NCBI GenBank assembly: GCA_938003545.1
Contig: CALKXY010000013.1
Location: 30,248 to 94,247 of the forward strand
Source: an uncultured Caulobacterales bacterium
GTDB taxonomy: Bacteria; Pseudomonadota; Alphaproteobacteria; Caulobacterales; Maricaulaceae
Reading direction: 5' to 3'
DNA length: 64,000 bases
The notes under the pieces are model-generated. The model was given only the letters and a program-made list of their open reading frames with translations. It searched no databases and was not told the origin of the DNA. This document shows, in pieces, positions 54,079 through 63,260 of this stretch. The position numbers and the translations under genes were made by a program. How positions within the stretch are numbered: position 1 is the first letter of the stretch; each line of letters starts with the position of its first letter.

Positions 54079-55842
54079 CTAGCGGGATAGTCCTGCATAA
54101 AGGCCGCCGCGTTGTCGCAGTTCTGCGTCTGTGCCTGTCTCAACCACGCGGCCATCATCAACAACGCATATCTTATCGGCTTTGCGGATTGTCTCTAATC
54201 TATGCGCGATGACGAGGGTTGTTCGGCCTTCGCTTAAGCGTTCCAGCGCGGCTTGGACTTTGGCTTCGCTTTCCGTGTCGAGCGCAGATGTGGCTTCATC
54301 GAGCAGAAGGATAGGCGCATCGCGCAGGATGGCGCGCGCGATGGAGAGGCGCTGCTTTTGCCCGCCCGATAATCCCGCACCCTCTTCGCCCAGAACCGTG
54401 TCATAACCATTCGGCAGGCGGGATATAAAATCATGGGCATCGGCGGCTTTTGCCGCGTGGATGATGGCGTCGCGATCCGCCTCTAAATCCCCCAAAGCTA
54501 TATTTGCGGCAATGGTGTCGTTGAACAATACAGCGTCTTGCGAGACGACAGCGATATGGCGGCGGAGACTAGACTGTGTGATCTCGCGCACATCTTGCCC
54601 GTCGATCATCACGACGCCGCTTGTGACATCATAAAGGCGCGGGATGAGATGCATGATTGTGGACTTTCCGCCGCCTGACGGCCCGACTAAAGCCGTCGTT
54701 TTTCCGGGTTCTGCGGTCAGATAAAACCCGTCCAACGCAACGGTGCCATCAGGATATGAAAACCCAACATCAAGCAATTCAATACGGCCTTCGATGACGT
54801 TGAGGTCAGAGGCGATAATCGCGTCTTCTAATGTCGGCTGTGTATCGATCACCTCGAAAATACGCCCAACAGAACTCAGGCTTTCTTGGATGACATTATT
54901 CAGCGTGCCAAGCGCACGAAGGCGCGGTGCGAGGATGAGCAGCCCGCCCAAAACGCCCGCAATTTGTCCGCCTGTCGCCGTGCCTGATCCAAATTGCCAG
55001 ACTCCGAAAATAACAACGGCAGCGATGACGAGGCCGCCGACGACTTCGAGGATCGGGTCAACCCGCGCCTGTTGCGTGATGAGTTTGAGGTAGAGGCGAA
55101 TACGTTCGGAGAAGCTGGCATCAAGGCGGCTTTGTTCACGAGCTTCTAAGCCATAGGTTTTGACAAGTTGTCCTGCGCCGAGGCTTTCTTTTAATTCTGC
55201 CGTCATGCGGCCAATATGTTCCTGAACCTCGCGTGCATTCCCGCGCAGACGTTTAGAAATCTCGATAATAGGCCAGAGGGCGAGGCCAAAGACGACCATA
55301 AAAATTGAAAGCTGCCAGTTGAGAAAGAGCATCGCACCGATAGAAAAAATCACGGTCAATACGTCTTTGACCAAATTGCCCAGCACGCGCACCAATCCGG
55401 CGGAGACGACAGTGACGTCATTGGTGAATTTTGCGATTAATTCGCCGGTTGGCTCGGACTGACTATCCGCAAAATCTCGGGCATGGGCCGCCCGCAGCAT
55501 TTGCGTCTGCATCTTGCCGACTGTGTTCAAGGCAATGGTGTTGGTAAGAATGCGCTGGATATAGCCGCCAATCCCTGCGGCGAATGTCAGGCCTAATATA
55601 ACAGGCAGCACGATCACGGCGTAGCGTTTGGCTTGTGCGGCGCTGTCACTGGAATTTGCGCCAGCATCTAATCCGCTGGCGGCGTCAATAATGAGGCTGA
55701 TGAGATAGACATATCCGGCTGTGGCAGCCGCGAAGAGGGCCATGAAAAGGACGGCCAATATGAGCCGCCCCTTTTGAGGCCAAATATAGTCACGCCAAAG
55801 GCGTGCAATGCGAGCGCGGTCGGTCTGGGCGGTATCGGACAC
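54079..55842 (-). CDS. msbA: MsbA-like lipid ABC exporter (fused TMD-NBD)
   Basis: A 587-residue half-transporter: six transmembrane helices in residues ~20-310 (e.g. LILAVLFMALFAAATAGYVYLISLIIDAA) and a nucleotide-binding domain with Walker A LVGPSGGGKST, Q-loop VSQDAVLF, signature AGLSGGQKQRLSIARA, Walker B PILLLDEATSALD and H-loop VIAHRL. Context with lpxK and waaA supports flipping of lipid A core across the inner membrane. It begins 17 bp after the CysQ fusion gene. Confidence 0.85.
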   Translation of the reverse strand: MSDTAQTDRARIARLWRDYIWPQKGRLILAVLFMALFAAATAGYVYLISLIIDAASGLDAGANSSDSAAQAKRYAVIVLPVILGLTFAAGIGGYIQRILTNTIALNTVGKMQTQMLRAAHARDFADSQSEPTGELIAKFTNDVTVVSAGLVRVLGNLVKDVLTVIFSIGAMLFLNWQLSIFMVVFGLALWPIIEISKRLRGNAREVQEHIGRMTAELKESLGAGQLVKTYGLEAREQSRLDASFSERIRLYLKLITQQARVDPILEVVGGLVIAAVVIFGVWQFGSGTATGGQIAGVLGGLLILAPRLRALGTLNNVIQESLSSVGRIFEVIDTQPTLEDAIIASDLNVIEGRIELLDVGFSYPDGTVALDGFYLTAEPGKTTALVGPSGGGKSTIMHLIPRLYDVTSGVVMIDGQDVREITQSSLRRHIAVVSQDAVLFNDTIAANIALGDLEADRDAIIHAAKAADAHDFISRLPNGYDTVLGEEGAGLSGGQKQRLSIARAILRDAPILLLDEATSALDTESEAKVQAALERLSEGRTTLVIAHRLETIRKADKICVVDDGRVVETGTDAELRQRGGLYAGLSR

Positions 55843-55859
55843 AATGGCCGCGCTTGGGA

Positions 55860-56975
55860 CTACCCAATAACGCCGTCCCCATCTGGGTCGATCAAGTCAT
55901 GGGCATGCAGGATGAAATAGCGCATATGTGCGTTATCGACAGTGCGTTGCGCGGCAGATTTCCACGCTTTGCGGGCGTCTTCTTTATTGGCAAATGCGCC
56001 AACGAAATCGACGTCTGTCAGGTCTTTAAACTCAGTTCGATTTGGATCGACCAACTCACCGCCAATGACGAGGTGAAGGAGTTGAACGGAATTCATTCCA
56101 GCAGTATCTTTTTTACGATCAGACATACGAGTCCCCAAAAATTTGTAATCTCGGCCTTTTGTGAATTGGGCCAGATGTGGTTTCACTTCGGCCAATAACA
56201 AAGCGTGCAGTGTCGGGCCAGCACAAATCACGCCCAACCCCGAAGTCGTTTCAGTGTCGAAATGTGGGCTTTGGCCGCGAATGTCTGTGATAACGGCTCC
56301 AGCCTCTGTTGCGATTAAGGCCGCAGCGGCCACGTCCCAATCGGATTTCGGCGTAAAAGCTATGGTTGCGTCTGCATGTCCGCTGGCGACCATGCAAATT
56401 CGATAGGCCATTGAATTCGCGATGCTGACCTTCATATCGGGGAATCCTAGTCGCCGAAATTTACGCGGGTAGCCGACCATATTTATGTCTTTGATTTCGG
56501 CAGGGTTTGTGGCCGTTATCGGTTTTCCGTTCAGGGTCGCGCCGCCGCCGAGGCACGCTTCATACAACTCATCCATCAGGGGGTTAAACACGACGCCTGC
56601 GATAGATTGTCCCTTTTCAATGATCGCGACAGACACTGCAAAATTTGGAGTGCGGTCAATGAAAGCGCGGGTGCCATCAATCGGGTCCACGACGAAACTG
56701 CGCGGGCAATCATGACGGGAATGATCGTCTTTGGTTTCCTCGGATAGCCAGCCATAGCTGGGACGTGCCGCCCGTAAGGTTTTGTCGAGGAAGTCATTGA
56801 CGGCTATATCGGCGTCCGTGACGGGAGAGCTATCGGACTTGTTCCAAGTTTTGGAATCATTCGCTTCAAATGCGGTCTTTGCAATTGCGCCTGCGTCCAG
56901 TACGGCTTGGCGAAGCAAGGCCAAGTCTTCCTGCGGTAGGACGCAGCTTGGATCGAGTGTGCTAGGCGCCAGCAA
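55860..56975 (-). CDS. CysQ/inositol monophosphatase-like phosphatase fused to DUF4170
   Basis: One ORF of 371 residues joins two domains that are usually separate genes. Residues ~15-272 are an IMPase-superfamily phosphatase (3'(2'),5'-bisphosphate nucleotidase type): SDSSPVTDADIAVNDFL, WLSEETKD, VVDPIDGTRAF and SDWDVAAAALI metal-binding motifs. After a ~20-residue linker, LLHLVIGGELVD ... VDFVGAFANKEDARKAWKSAAQRTVDNAHMRYFILH matches DUF4170. An internal ATG (56126) with GGGGA upstream could also give free DUF4170. The gene overlaps pmbA by 14 bp. Confidence 0.85.
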   Translation of the reverse strand: MLAPSTLDPSCVLPQEDLALLRQAVLDAGAIAKTAFEANDSKTWNKSDSSPVTDADIAVNDFLDKTLRAARPSYGWLSEETKDDHSRHDCPRSFVVDPIDGTRAFIDRTPNFAVSVAIIEKGQSIAGVVFNPLMDELYEACLGGGATLNGKPITATNPAEIKDINMVGYPRKFRRLGFPDMKVSIANSMAYRICMVASGHADATIAFTPKSDWDVAAAALIATEAGAVITDIRGQSPHFDTETTSGLGVICAGPTLHALLLAEVKPHLAQFTKGRDYKFLGTRMSDRKKDTAGMNSVQLLHLVIGGELVDPNRTEFKDLTDVDFVGAFANKEDARKAWKSAAQRTVDNAHMRYFILHAHDLIDPDGDGVIG

Positions 56976-58326
56976 GGGTTAATCCTTCGCAGAGGATAGA
57001 GGGTGCATTCGTCGCTCCGTCCAGTTTTAAATCATTTGCTGGGATCATGGTTTTAAACATCTCGCGTAAGTTACCCGCGATGGTGACTTCTGAAACTGGA
57101 AATCCACGTTGGCCGTTTTCAATTTTATATCCAGAGACACCAACTGAATAATCGCCTGTATTAGAGTTTAGGCTAGGGCCGAACATTTCTGAAATTAGGA
57201 AGCCTTCACCGATGTCAGCCATTAGTTGCTCTGGTGATTTTTCGCCCGCCGCCAACCATGTATTTGTGGCGGAAACGCCGGGCGGAGAGCCAATCCCGCG
57301 CGTGGCGTGGCCCGTCGGGGCGATTCCCAGTTGTCGCGCGCTGGACATGTTCAGTAGCCATGTCTGTAAAACGCCGTCTTTGACGATATGGCGCTTTTTC
57401 ACGTTTAGGCCTTCGCCGTCCCAAGGGCGTGATCCATCGCCGCGTACCAAGAAAGGGTCGTCAATAATCTGGATATGCGGCGCGCAAATAGCTTGGCCTA
57501 AATCCTCTTTTAGGAAGGATACGCCGCGCGTAATCGCAGGTCCGGAAATCGCGCCAAGGAGCGCCGCGATCAACCCGCCTGAAAGCCGTTCGTCAAAAAG
57601 GATCGGAAAACTTGCGGAAGGAATTTGACGACCGCCCAAACGTGCAACGGCGCGTTGGCCCGCTTTGCGCCCGATTGTGGCAGGGTCAGGGAGTGCGTTG
57701 AGATAACGTGTGCTCTCAAAATCATAATCGCGTTCCATTGCACCACCTTGCGAGGCGATTGCGGAAACGGACAGGCCGTGACGCGACGCGCGCCACCCGT
57801 CGCGAAAACCTTGGCTGGATGCAAAGGCAAAGGCGCTGGTCGACCAACTGGCGTTTGCGCCTTCGGCTTGCGCAACGCCGTCAATAGATAGGGCGGCGGC
57901 TTCGAGTTCATGCGCGCGGGCTTTGAGTGTGGCTGGATCAATTTCTGCATCATCCCAAACATCCAGCGCCGTTGCGCCGCCAGGTTTTGAGAGGAGTTCA
58001 ACGTCAGGTAGGCCGCAATAAGGATCTTCTGGCGCCAGTTTCGCCATCGCCACTGCACGTTCTGCAAGGGTGCGAACGCTGTCTATGGAGAGGTCCGAAG
58101 ATGAGACGCAGGCCTGTCGTTTTCCGATCATAACGCGCAAGCCAATATCGCGGCCTTCGCTGCTGTCGATATCTTCCAACGCATTATCCCGCACGGCAAT
58201 GCCAATACTACGGCCACGTGTGGCAACGGCGTCAGCTTGTTCGGCTCCCGCGTCTTTGGCAGCCTTTAGTAAGGCTTCCAAAGTTGGGTAGAGAACGTCA
58301 GCCGTCAGAGGATCGGATTTGGACAT
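56962..58326 (-). CDS. pmbA: TldD/PmbA family metallopeptidase subunit
   Basis: A 454-residue TldE/PmbA-type protein: RDNALEDIDSSEGRDIGLRVMIGKRQACVSSSD in the N-domain, then GGAMERDYDFESTRYLNAL, PILFDERLSGGLIAALLGAISG, WDGEGLNVKKRHIVKDGVLQTWLLN and GDYSVGVSGYKIENG. PmbA normally works with TldD to trim modified peptides; the zinc HExxxH lies on TldD, which is not in the window. It heads the operon pmbA-cysQ/DUF4170-msbA. Confidence 0.93.
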   Translation of the reverse strand: MSKSDPLTADVLYPTLEALLKAAKDAGAEQADAVATRGRSIGIAVRDNALEDIDSSEGRDIGLRVMIGKRQACVSSSDLSIDSVRTLAERAVAMAKLAPEDPYCGLPDVELLSKPGGATALDVWDDAEIDPATLKARAHELEAAALSIDGVAQAEGANASWSTSAFAFASSQGFRDGWRASRHGLSVSAIASQGGAMERDYDFESTRYLNALPDPATIGRKAGQRAVARLGGRQIPSASFPILFDERLSGGLIAALLGAISGPAITRGVSFLKEDLGQAICAPHIQIIDDPFLVRGDGSRPWDGEGLNVKKRHIVKDGVLQTWLLNMSSARQLGIAPTGHATRGIGSPPGVSATNTWLAAGEKSPEQLMADIGEGFLISEMFGPSLNSNTGDYSVGVSGYKIENGQRGFPVSEVTIAGNLREMFKTMIPANDLKLDGATNAPSILCEGLTLAGA

Positions 58327-58332
58327 ATATAT

Positions 58333-58731
58333 TTAAGCCGCAGAAAATGTGAAAATAAGGATGAGGATGTAAAGCGCCTGCCCGATAAAGGTGATGAGGG
58401 TCAATAGAGTCCCAACCAAACGCCCTTGAGAAAACGCTCCAGCCATACCCATTGCATGTAAAACGCGTCCGATGAAGAACGCTGCGCCAAAGATGTGCAA
58501 TGCAATCGGATGCGCGCCCAACATGGCAAGCCCAATCAAGCCGAGTAAGGCAAGCGGGGCATTTTCAGTGAAATTCCCATGCGCGCGAATGCGCGATAAC
58601 ATCAAATCATTCCCGCCGTCGCCAAGGCTGATTTTTTCACCCAGACGAATTTTTCCGACGCGGTACATAAGCAGCGGCGCGAGGAGCATATTAAGTGCGA
58701 TGTAAAGTGCGACGATTTGAAAAAGTGTCAT
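58333..58731 (-). CDS. MAPEG family membrane protein
   Basis: A 132-residue protein with four hydrophobic helices. The MAPEG pattern SRIRAHGNFTENAPLALLGL (glutathione-binding RxxxNxxE-like segment) is at about residues 47-66, with FFIGRVLHAMGMAGA further on. MAPEG proteins conjugate glutathione or reduce lipid peroxides; bacterial members are mostly unstudied. It ends 6 bp before the pmbA start and may share its transcript. Confidence 0.9.
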   Translation of the reverse strand: MTLFQIVALYIALNMLLAPLLMYRVGKIRLGEKISLGDGGNDLMLSRIRAHGNFTENAPLALLGLIGLAMLGAHPIALHIFGAAFFIGRVLHAMGMAGAFSQGRLVGTLLTLITFIGQALYILILIFTFSAA

Positions 58732-58761
58732 GTGATATTCCCCAGAGGTTCGTTGTTTTAA

Positions 58762-59445
58762 TTAATTATCTTGCAGATCGAGTTTAGCAGCATCGGCCAA
58801 GACTTTTCTGTGCGTTTCAGGCGGTTGTGCGCCTTGAACGGCGATTTGACCGCTATAGATGAAGAAGGGCACGCCCGATACGCCCAACCCACGGAAAAAG
58901 AGGATTTCATTTTGAATGTCCACTTTGTCCTGATCCCCCGCCAAAAGGTCACGCACACGTTCCGCATCCATGCCAATGTCGCCTGCAATGCGGCAAAGGA
59001 TGTTAGTATCGCCAATATCTTCGCCATTTTCCATATAGGCGCGAAAGATATGTTCGGCGCAGGTCGGGCCCAAGTCTTGACCTTGCGCCCAGCGCATTAA
59101 ACGATGCGCATTAAGTGTATTGGGACGGCGCGTGATAGCTTTAAAATCAAAGGTAATTCCAGCGTCTGGACCTGCGGCTTCTAAATGCGCGCGCATGGAT
59201 ACCCATTTAGAGTCGGGTTTGTCACCAAACTTATTTTTCATATAGTCGCGATAATCTGCGCCGCCCTCGGGGACGGTTGCGTCTAGCATATAGGGACGAA
59301 AGGCGAGGTTTGGTCGCGGCTTTGTTTTATCTGCGGCTTGCAAAAATTGCTTATACCCCAACCAGCACCATGGGCAGACGAAATCAGACACAAAGTCGAC
59401 TTCGACGGGTACATTCGCAGGTTTGGAGGATTTACGTTTAGCCAT
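58762..59445 (-). CDS. DsbA-family (FrnE-like) oxidoreductase
   Basis: A 227-residue thioredoxin-fold protein without a signal peptide: VDFVSDFVCPWCWLGYKQF (CxxC active site), a helical insertion (NTLNAHRLMRWAQ), and VSGVPFFIYSGQIAVQGAQPPE with the cis-Pro loop. It belongs to the cytoplasmic FrnE group related to 2-hydroxychromene-2-carboxylate isomerase. A thiol-disulfide or isomerase role is possible. Start ATG 59445. Confidence 0.88.
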   Translation of the reverse strand: MAKRKSSKPANVPVEVDFVSDFVCPWCWLGYKQFLQAADKTKPRPNLAFRPYMLDATVPEGGADYRDYMKNKFGDKPDSKWVSMRAHLEAAGPDAGITFDFKAITRRPNTLNAHRLMRWAQGQDLGPTCAEHIFRAYMENGEDIGDTNILCRIAGDIGMDAERVRDLLAGDQDKVDIQNEILFFRGLGVSGVPFFIYSGQIAVQGAQPPETHRKVLADAAKLDLQDN

Positions 59446-59495
59446 TAGGCTCGCTCTACCGCGCGGGGCAGGGCGAGTCCAATAGCGAAAGCTAG

Positions 59496-59987
59496 CTATC
59501 GTCGCTTACGTTTGTAATAGGCTTTGGCATTGGCACAGCGTTGCGCGAAATCGTCTGATCCGACGAGTGTGCGCTCCATCTCTTCAGCCTTAGTGATTTC
59601 GGACGCCGTTAGACCTTGCGATTGAAGTGTCTGGCGCAGTGTCTCTCTGTCTTGCGCCTTGCCGTAGAGCCTGACTGCAGCGCGATATTCTGCTAGGGTT
59701 AGTTCGTATTTCAGCACATGCGTCACGCAGAGGCAGACGTCTCGGCTACCCTCGCTGCTACTGGCTGTGCCGCGACTTTGGCGGCAGGCCAGATTGAGAG
59801 CTTTGTCATCTTCAAATGTATTGGCATCGCGGGCGAGTGTGGGTCGGGTTGAGATTATAGGCGTGGTTTGCGCGGTGGCTGTGAAGGCCTGCGGGTTAAA
59901 TGTCCAAGGTGTGAATGCCCCAAGCGAAAGCAAGCCGAGCAATACGGCGGATATAATATGTTTATGTTGCGTGAGAATGCGCCCCAC
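59496..59987 (-). CDS. Hypothetical secreted protein with paired cysteines
   Basis: A 163-residue protein I do not recognise. Residues ~11-40 form a signal peptide (ISAVLLGLLSLGAFTPWTF ... TATAQ). The mature part has LACRQSRG, DVCLCVTHVLKYELTLAEYRAAVRLYG and DDFAQRCANAK, so four cysteines that may form two disulfides, and a helical C-terminus ending in a basic YYKRKRR. Function unknown. Confidence 0.65.
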   Translation of the reverse strand: MGRILTQHKHIISAVLLGLLSLGAFTPWTFNPQAFTATAQTTPIISTRPTLARDANTFEDDKALNLACRQSRGTASSSEGSRDVCLCVTHVLKYELTLAEYRAAVRLYGKAQDRETLRQTLQSQGLTASEITKAEEMERTLVGSDDFAQRCANAKAYYKRKRR

Positions 59988-60063
59988 ATCAGCCTCCCTA
60001 GTAGCTATTCTTGACCTCTATTAACTATGATTAGGGCAGAAATTTGTTCCTTTAGGTGTGGTT

Positions 60064-60531
60064 TTATTTTTGTGTGCGGACGTTGTCTATAGATTGTGCT
60101 AAAAATTTCATCACGGCGGCCGTTTCCGTCTCGTTCAAACCGCGCGTCAGGCGTGTATTGAAGTCGCGAAAATCGGCCATGACGTCTTCGCGTACAGACC
60201 AGCCTTTATCGGTGAGATGCACGGTGCGTTGGCGGCGGTCGCCATAGGACTGTTTACGCATGATCAACTCGGCTGCTTCCATACGGTCCACCAATCCTGT
60301 GATTGCGGCATTACGACGACCTGTGCCTTCGGATAATTCGGTCAGCGTGCAGCCATCATCATAGCCAAGATAGACCAGCACAGCCGCCTGTGCGCGGCCC
60401 AAACCTGATCCTTCAGCCAGCGCGCGGTCTGCGGCTTGCGCCAATTGAAGATAGGTTCGATCGAGAACAAAAAAGAGACGTCGGTCGACTGTGCGGGCAA
60501 TAGCCATGTAATTTTCCGTTATCGCGGTCAT
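60064..60531 (-). CDS. MarR family transcriptional regulator
   Basis: A winged-helix regulator of 155 residues from ATG 60531. The MarR core is visible: LGRAQAAVLVYLGYDDGCTLTELSEGTGRRNAAITGLVDRMEAAELIMRKQSYGDRRQRTVHLTDKGW. The ORF track starts 24 residues earlier (60603), but that part does not look like the family. MarR proteins usually repress themselves and neighbours in response to phenolic ligands; no divergent target is obvious. Confidence 0.87.
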   Translation of the reverse strand: MTAITENYMAIARTVDRRLFFVLDRTYLQLAQAADRALAEGSGLGRAQAAVLVYLGYDDGCTLTELSEGTGRRNAAITGLVDRMEAAELIMRKQSYGDRRQRTVHLTDKGWSVREDVMADFRDFNTRLTRGLNETETAAVMKFLAQSIDNVRTQK

Positions 60532-60648
60532 ATTTGACGTCTTTGGCTCAACTACGCCTATGATACAACTAAACCTGCGTTGAACGCGGCCTGATGCGCG
60601 CATATATCACGTATCATCGCCTGCGCAGCTATAGTCTCCAGAAATAAT

Positions 60649-60683
60649 AAAGGCTCCTGCACAATATGCAGAAGCCTCATTTT
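60649..60683 (-). terminator. Hairpin terminator downstream of msrB
   Basis: AGGCTCCTGCA (60651-60661) and TGCAGAAGCCT (60667-60677) pair over 11 positions with one mismatch. The minus strand continues TTTATTATTT, a usable T tract; the plus strand has only CATTTTG. If it terminates msrB, the 3' UTR would be about 250 bases. Confidence 0.6.
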
Positions 60684-60729
60684 GAAGTTTGGGTCTCGTC
60701 GGGACGCACTGCCCGATTTCAAGATAGAT

Positions 60730-60945
60730 ATGTCTTTACCCGCGTTCGATTTTTACGAAGGTGCTGATCTAACAGCTTTGGGAAGACCCCTCAAAACAGA
60801 TAAACAAATTGCACCTCCTCTCAAAAACGCGGCCCCACAATGGGACGGCTCTTATGAGACTTTAGTGACGTGCAATTCGCATTTTGACAAGTCCGAAAAT
60901 TCAAGCGAAGGGAAAGTGTCGCGATTAGCTTTCGATAAAGTCTAG
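60730..60945 (+). CDS. Doubtful small ORF
   Basis: The frame is open from TTG 60682; ATG 60730 gives about 71 residues (MSLPAFDFYEGADLTALGRPL...). It overlaps the 3' end of msrB by 21 bp. It resembles no family I know, has no clear ribosome site and lies where an msrB 3' UTR is expected. Listed because it fills an otherwise empty stretch. Confidence 0.25.
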   Translation: MSLPAFDFYEGADLTALGRPLKTDKQIAPPLKNAAPQWDGSYETLVTCNSHFDKSENSSEGKVSRLAFDKV

Positions 60946-61434
60946 GGCGACGCCGTTATTGCAATAACGCAAACCTGTTGGCGCAGGTCCATCTTTGAAT
61001 ACATGACCCTGATGTCCGCCGCAGCGTGAACAGTGATATTCCGTGCGCGCCGCGAATAATTTGCGGTCGACTTTGGTGCCTAATGCGTCCTCGATGGGTT
61101 GGAAAAAGGACGGCCAGCCCGTGCCTGAATCAAATTTCTTATCCGATGTGAATAATGGCAAGGCACAACCTGCACAGACATATGTGCCGACGGCTTTGTT
61201 GTCATTTAGCTCCGAAGAGAACGGGCGTTCCGTACCTTCTTTGCGTAACACACGAAATTCAGTATCGGTCAGGCGCTCGGACCATTCACGCTCTGTGAGG
61301 TTGGCCCAATCGATATTTGAAGTGGATGTATTTGTCACTTTACCCTCCGAGGCTTCCGCCCTTGATTGTGTTTGCGAGCACGCCGTTAAAGCCAAGGCTC
61401 CGACTGATAAACTCAATTCACGTCTGGTCAGCAT
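60925..61434 (-). CDS. msrB: Peptide methionine-R-sulfoxide reductase, exported
   Basis: Repairs methionine-R-sulfoxide. ATG 61434 gives a 169-residue protein with TRRELSLSVGALALTA-C, a twin-arginine-like signal and lipobox, so it acts in the periplasm. The MsrB domain has zinc ligands in YVCAGCALPLF and CSRCGGHQGHVF, KFDSGTGWPSFF and the catalytic Cys in GLRYCNNGVALDF (RYCxN). The ORF track start (61494) is probably too early. It is divergent from nothing; ubiA lies upstream on the same strand. Confidence 0.92.
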   Translation of the reverse strand: MLTRRELSLSVGALALTACSQTQSRAEASEGKVTNTSTSNIDWANLTEREWSERLTDTEFRVLRKEGTERPFSSELNDNKAVGTYVCAGCALPLFTSDKKFDSGTGWPSFFQPIEDALGTKVDRKLFAARTEYHCSRCGGHQGHVFKDGPAPTGLRYCNNGVALDFIES

Positions 61435-61518
61435 GGAAAAATCTCCGTTTCTAGCCAGCACTATACAGCTACATACGTCTGACACGCCATACACGATGCC
61501 GTTACGGTTGGGTGAGTT

Positions 61519-62478
61519 TCATCCCGAATGTGTTATAATCGATACGAGTGTTGGGCCTAGGAAAGCGAACATCACCAGAAGCCCTGCTGAAAAGTTCGAC
61601 TTGAACCTCTTCAAAGCATTTTGAGCGTTTTCAGGTTTTAAAGTAATCAACTGCCAAATGAGGTGAAACACCAGTGGCAGCGTAAATACTGACAGGAAGA
61701 TTGCGTCGAATTGATTATAGATGTTCCAATACACTGAAAATATGAGGGCTAAAAATGCGGCATAAGATACGCCCACACCCAACTTAACCTGTCCCCCAAA
61801 CTTCCGCGCAGTGCTCTTAATTCCCACCATTGCGTCGTCTTCAATGTCCTGACACGCATAGATCGTGTCATATCCCACCGTCCAAAACATCAGGCTGATA
61901 TAGAGGATAAACAGCGGTAGGCTGACAGTTCCCGTCTTTGCGGCATAGGCGACCAAAACGGCCCAATTAAATGTCAGTCCCAGCCAAACTTGCGGGAACC
62001 ATGTGATCCGCTTCATAAAGGGGTAGGCGGCCACCAAGGGTAAGGCGAGCAGGGCTATAGCTTTCGCGAGGAGCGGTAGGCAGAGCCACACCAAAAACCC
62101 AACACCGATTTGCGCAAATGTCCAGATCCACGCTTGTTTGGTTGTGATTGTGCCAGCGGGCAGGGGCCGCAGTGCCGTGCGCTCGACCTGCGCATCCAAA
62201 TCCTGATCGACTATATCATTATAGGTACACCCCGCCCCGCGCATCGCAATCGATCCGATCAGAATCAACACCGCCCAGATTAAGTCCGTCCAACTTAAGC
62301 CGTGGCTCAAGCCTGCAAAGGCCAGCCCAATCCAACCCGGCAAAGCTAGTAACCAATAACCCACAGGGCGGTCCAATCGTGACAGCTGCAAATAGGGACG
62401 AATCCCCAGCGGTGCGCGGTTCACCCAGTGGGTTTTCGTGCTGTCGGCAATGGCTTCAATATCGGTGACAGGTGGCAT
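61519..62478 (-). CDS. ubiA: 4-hydroxybenzoate polyprenyltransferase
   Basis: A 319-residue inner-membrane prenyltransferase of ubiquinone synthesis with about eight hydrophobic helices. The two aspartate motifs are NDIVDQDLDAQVERTALRPLPAG and YACQDIEDDAMVGIKSTARKFG, which bind Mg-diphosphate. RLDRPVGYWLLALPGWIGLA is the typical start of the core. It is divergent from rsmE, 21 bp between starts. Confidence 0.96.
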   Translation of the reverse strand: MPPVTDIEAIADSTKTHWVNRAPLGIRPYLQLSRLDRPVGYWLLALPGWIGLAFAGLSHGLSWTDLIWAVLILIGSIAMRGAGCTYNDIVDQDLDAQVERTALRPLPAGTITTKQAWIWTFAQIGVGFLVWLCLPLLAKAIALLALPLVAAYPFMKRITWFPQVWLGLTFNWAVLVAYAAKTGTVSLPLFILYISLMFWTVGYDTIYACQDIEDDAMVGIKSTARKFGGQVKLGVGVSYAAFLALIFSVYWNIYNQFDAIFLSVFTLPLVFHLIWQLITLKPENAQNALKRFKSNFSAGLLVMFAFLGPTLVSIITHSG

Positions 62479-62499
62479 AATGCGCTCTATAGCAGGCTC

Positions 62500-63228
62500 A
62501 TGCGCGAAAACTATACGCTTCCGAGATTACATATTGCCGATGATGTGTCGGAGGGCGCGCAGATAGACCTGCCGCGCGAGGCTGCACATTATTTAACCAA
62601 TGTGATCCGAAAATCCGTCGGCGATTCTGTCCGTATTTTTAACGGCGCAGCGGGGGAATGGCGGGCAGAGATCGTATCTGTCGGGAAACGCGCGGCGACT
62701 CTATCGGTCATGGAGCAGTTGCGCAGTCCAATGGCCTCGCCGGATGTTACGCTTATCTTTGCGCCCGTTCGAAAACACCGCACGGCCTTTATTATTGAAA
62801 AAGGTACAGAGTTGGGCGTGCAGACGTTCCAACCCGTCCTCACCTCGCGTACGCAATTCCCGCGCCTCAATGTCGACAAAGCCAGCTTGCAAGCCATAGA
62901 GGCGGCAGAGCAAACAGAACGCCTCGATGTGCCCCACATCCGCGATGCTAAACCGCTCTTGGATGTCTTGGCTGCATGGGACGGCACGCCGATATTATTT
63001 GCGGATGAAGCGGGTGATGCAAATGCTGCGCGCGAGGTTTGCGCCAAACTCCCCGCACCCATCGCCATTATCATTGGCCCCGAAGGTGGGTTCACGGAGG
63101 CCGAACGGGCAGAGTTGCGCGGGATGCCCAATGTCCACCCTGTGACGCTGGGCCCAAGGATACTGCGGGCCGATACGGCAGCGGTGGCTTTGTTAAGTGT
63201 GTGGCAGAGTGTGAGCGGAGATTGGTAA
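62500..63228 (+). CDS. rsmE: 16S rRNA (uracil1498-N3)-methyltransferase
   Basis: A SPOUT-class methyltransferase of 242 residues. An N-terminal PUA-like domain (EAAHYLTNVIRKSVGDSVRIFNGAAGEWRAEI) precedes the knot with IIGPEGGFTEAERAEL and LGPRILRADTAAVALLSVW. ATG 62500 follows AGCAGG and gives the standard N-terminus MRENYTLPRLHI; the ORF track extension back to 62428 overlaps ubiA. Confidence 0.95.
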   Translation: MRENYTLPRLHIADDVSEGAQIDLPREAAHYLTNVIRKSVGDSVRIFNGAAGEWRAEIVSVGKRAATLSVMEQLRSPMASPDVTLIFAPVRKHRTAFIIEKGTELGVQTFQPVLTSRTQFPRLNVDKASLQAIEAAEQTERLDVPHIRDAKPLLDVLAAWDGTPILFADEAGDANAAREVCAKLPAPIAIIIGPEGGFTEAERAELRGMPNVHPVTLGPRILRADTAAVALLSVWQSVSGDW

Positions 63229-63260
63229 AGTTTGTCTGATGAAGCTTACAGGGATACGAA

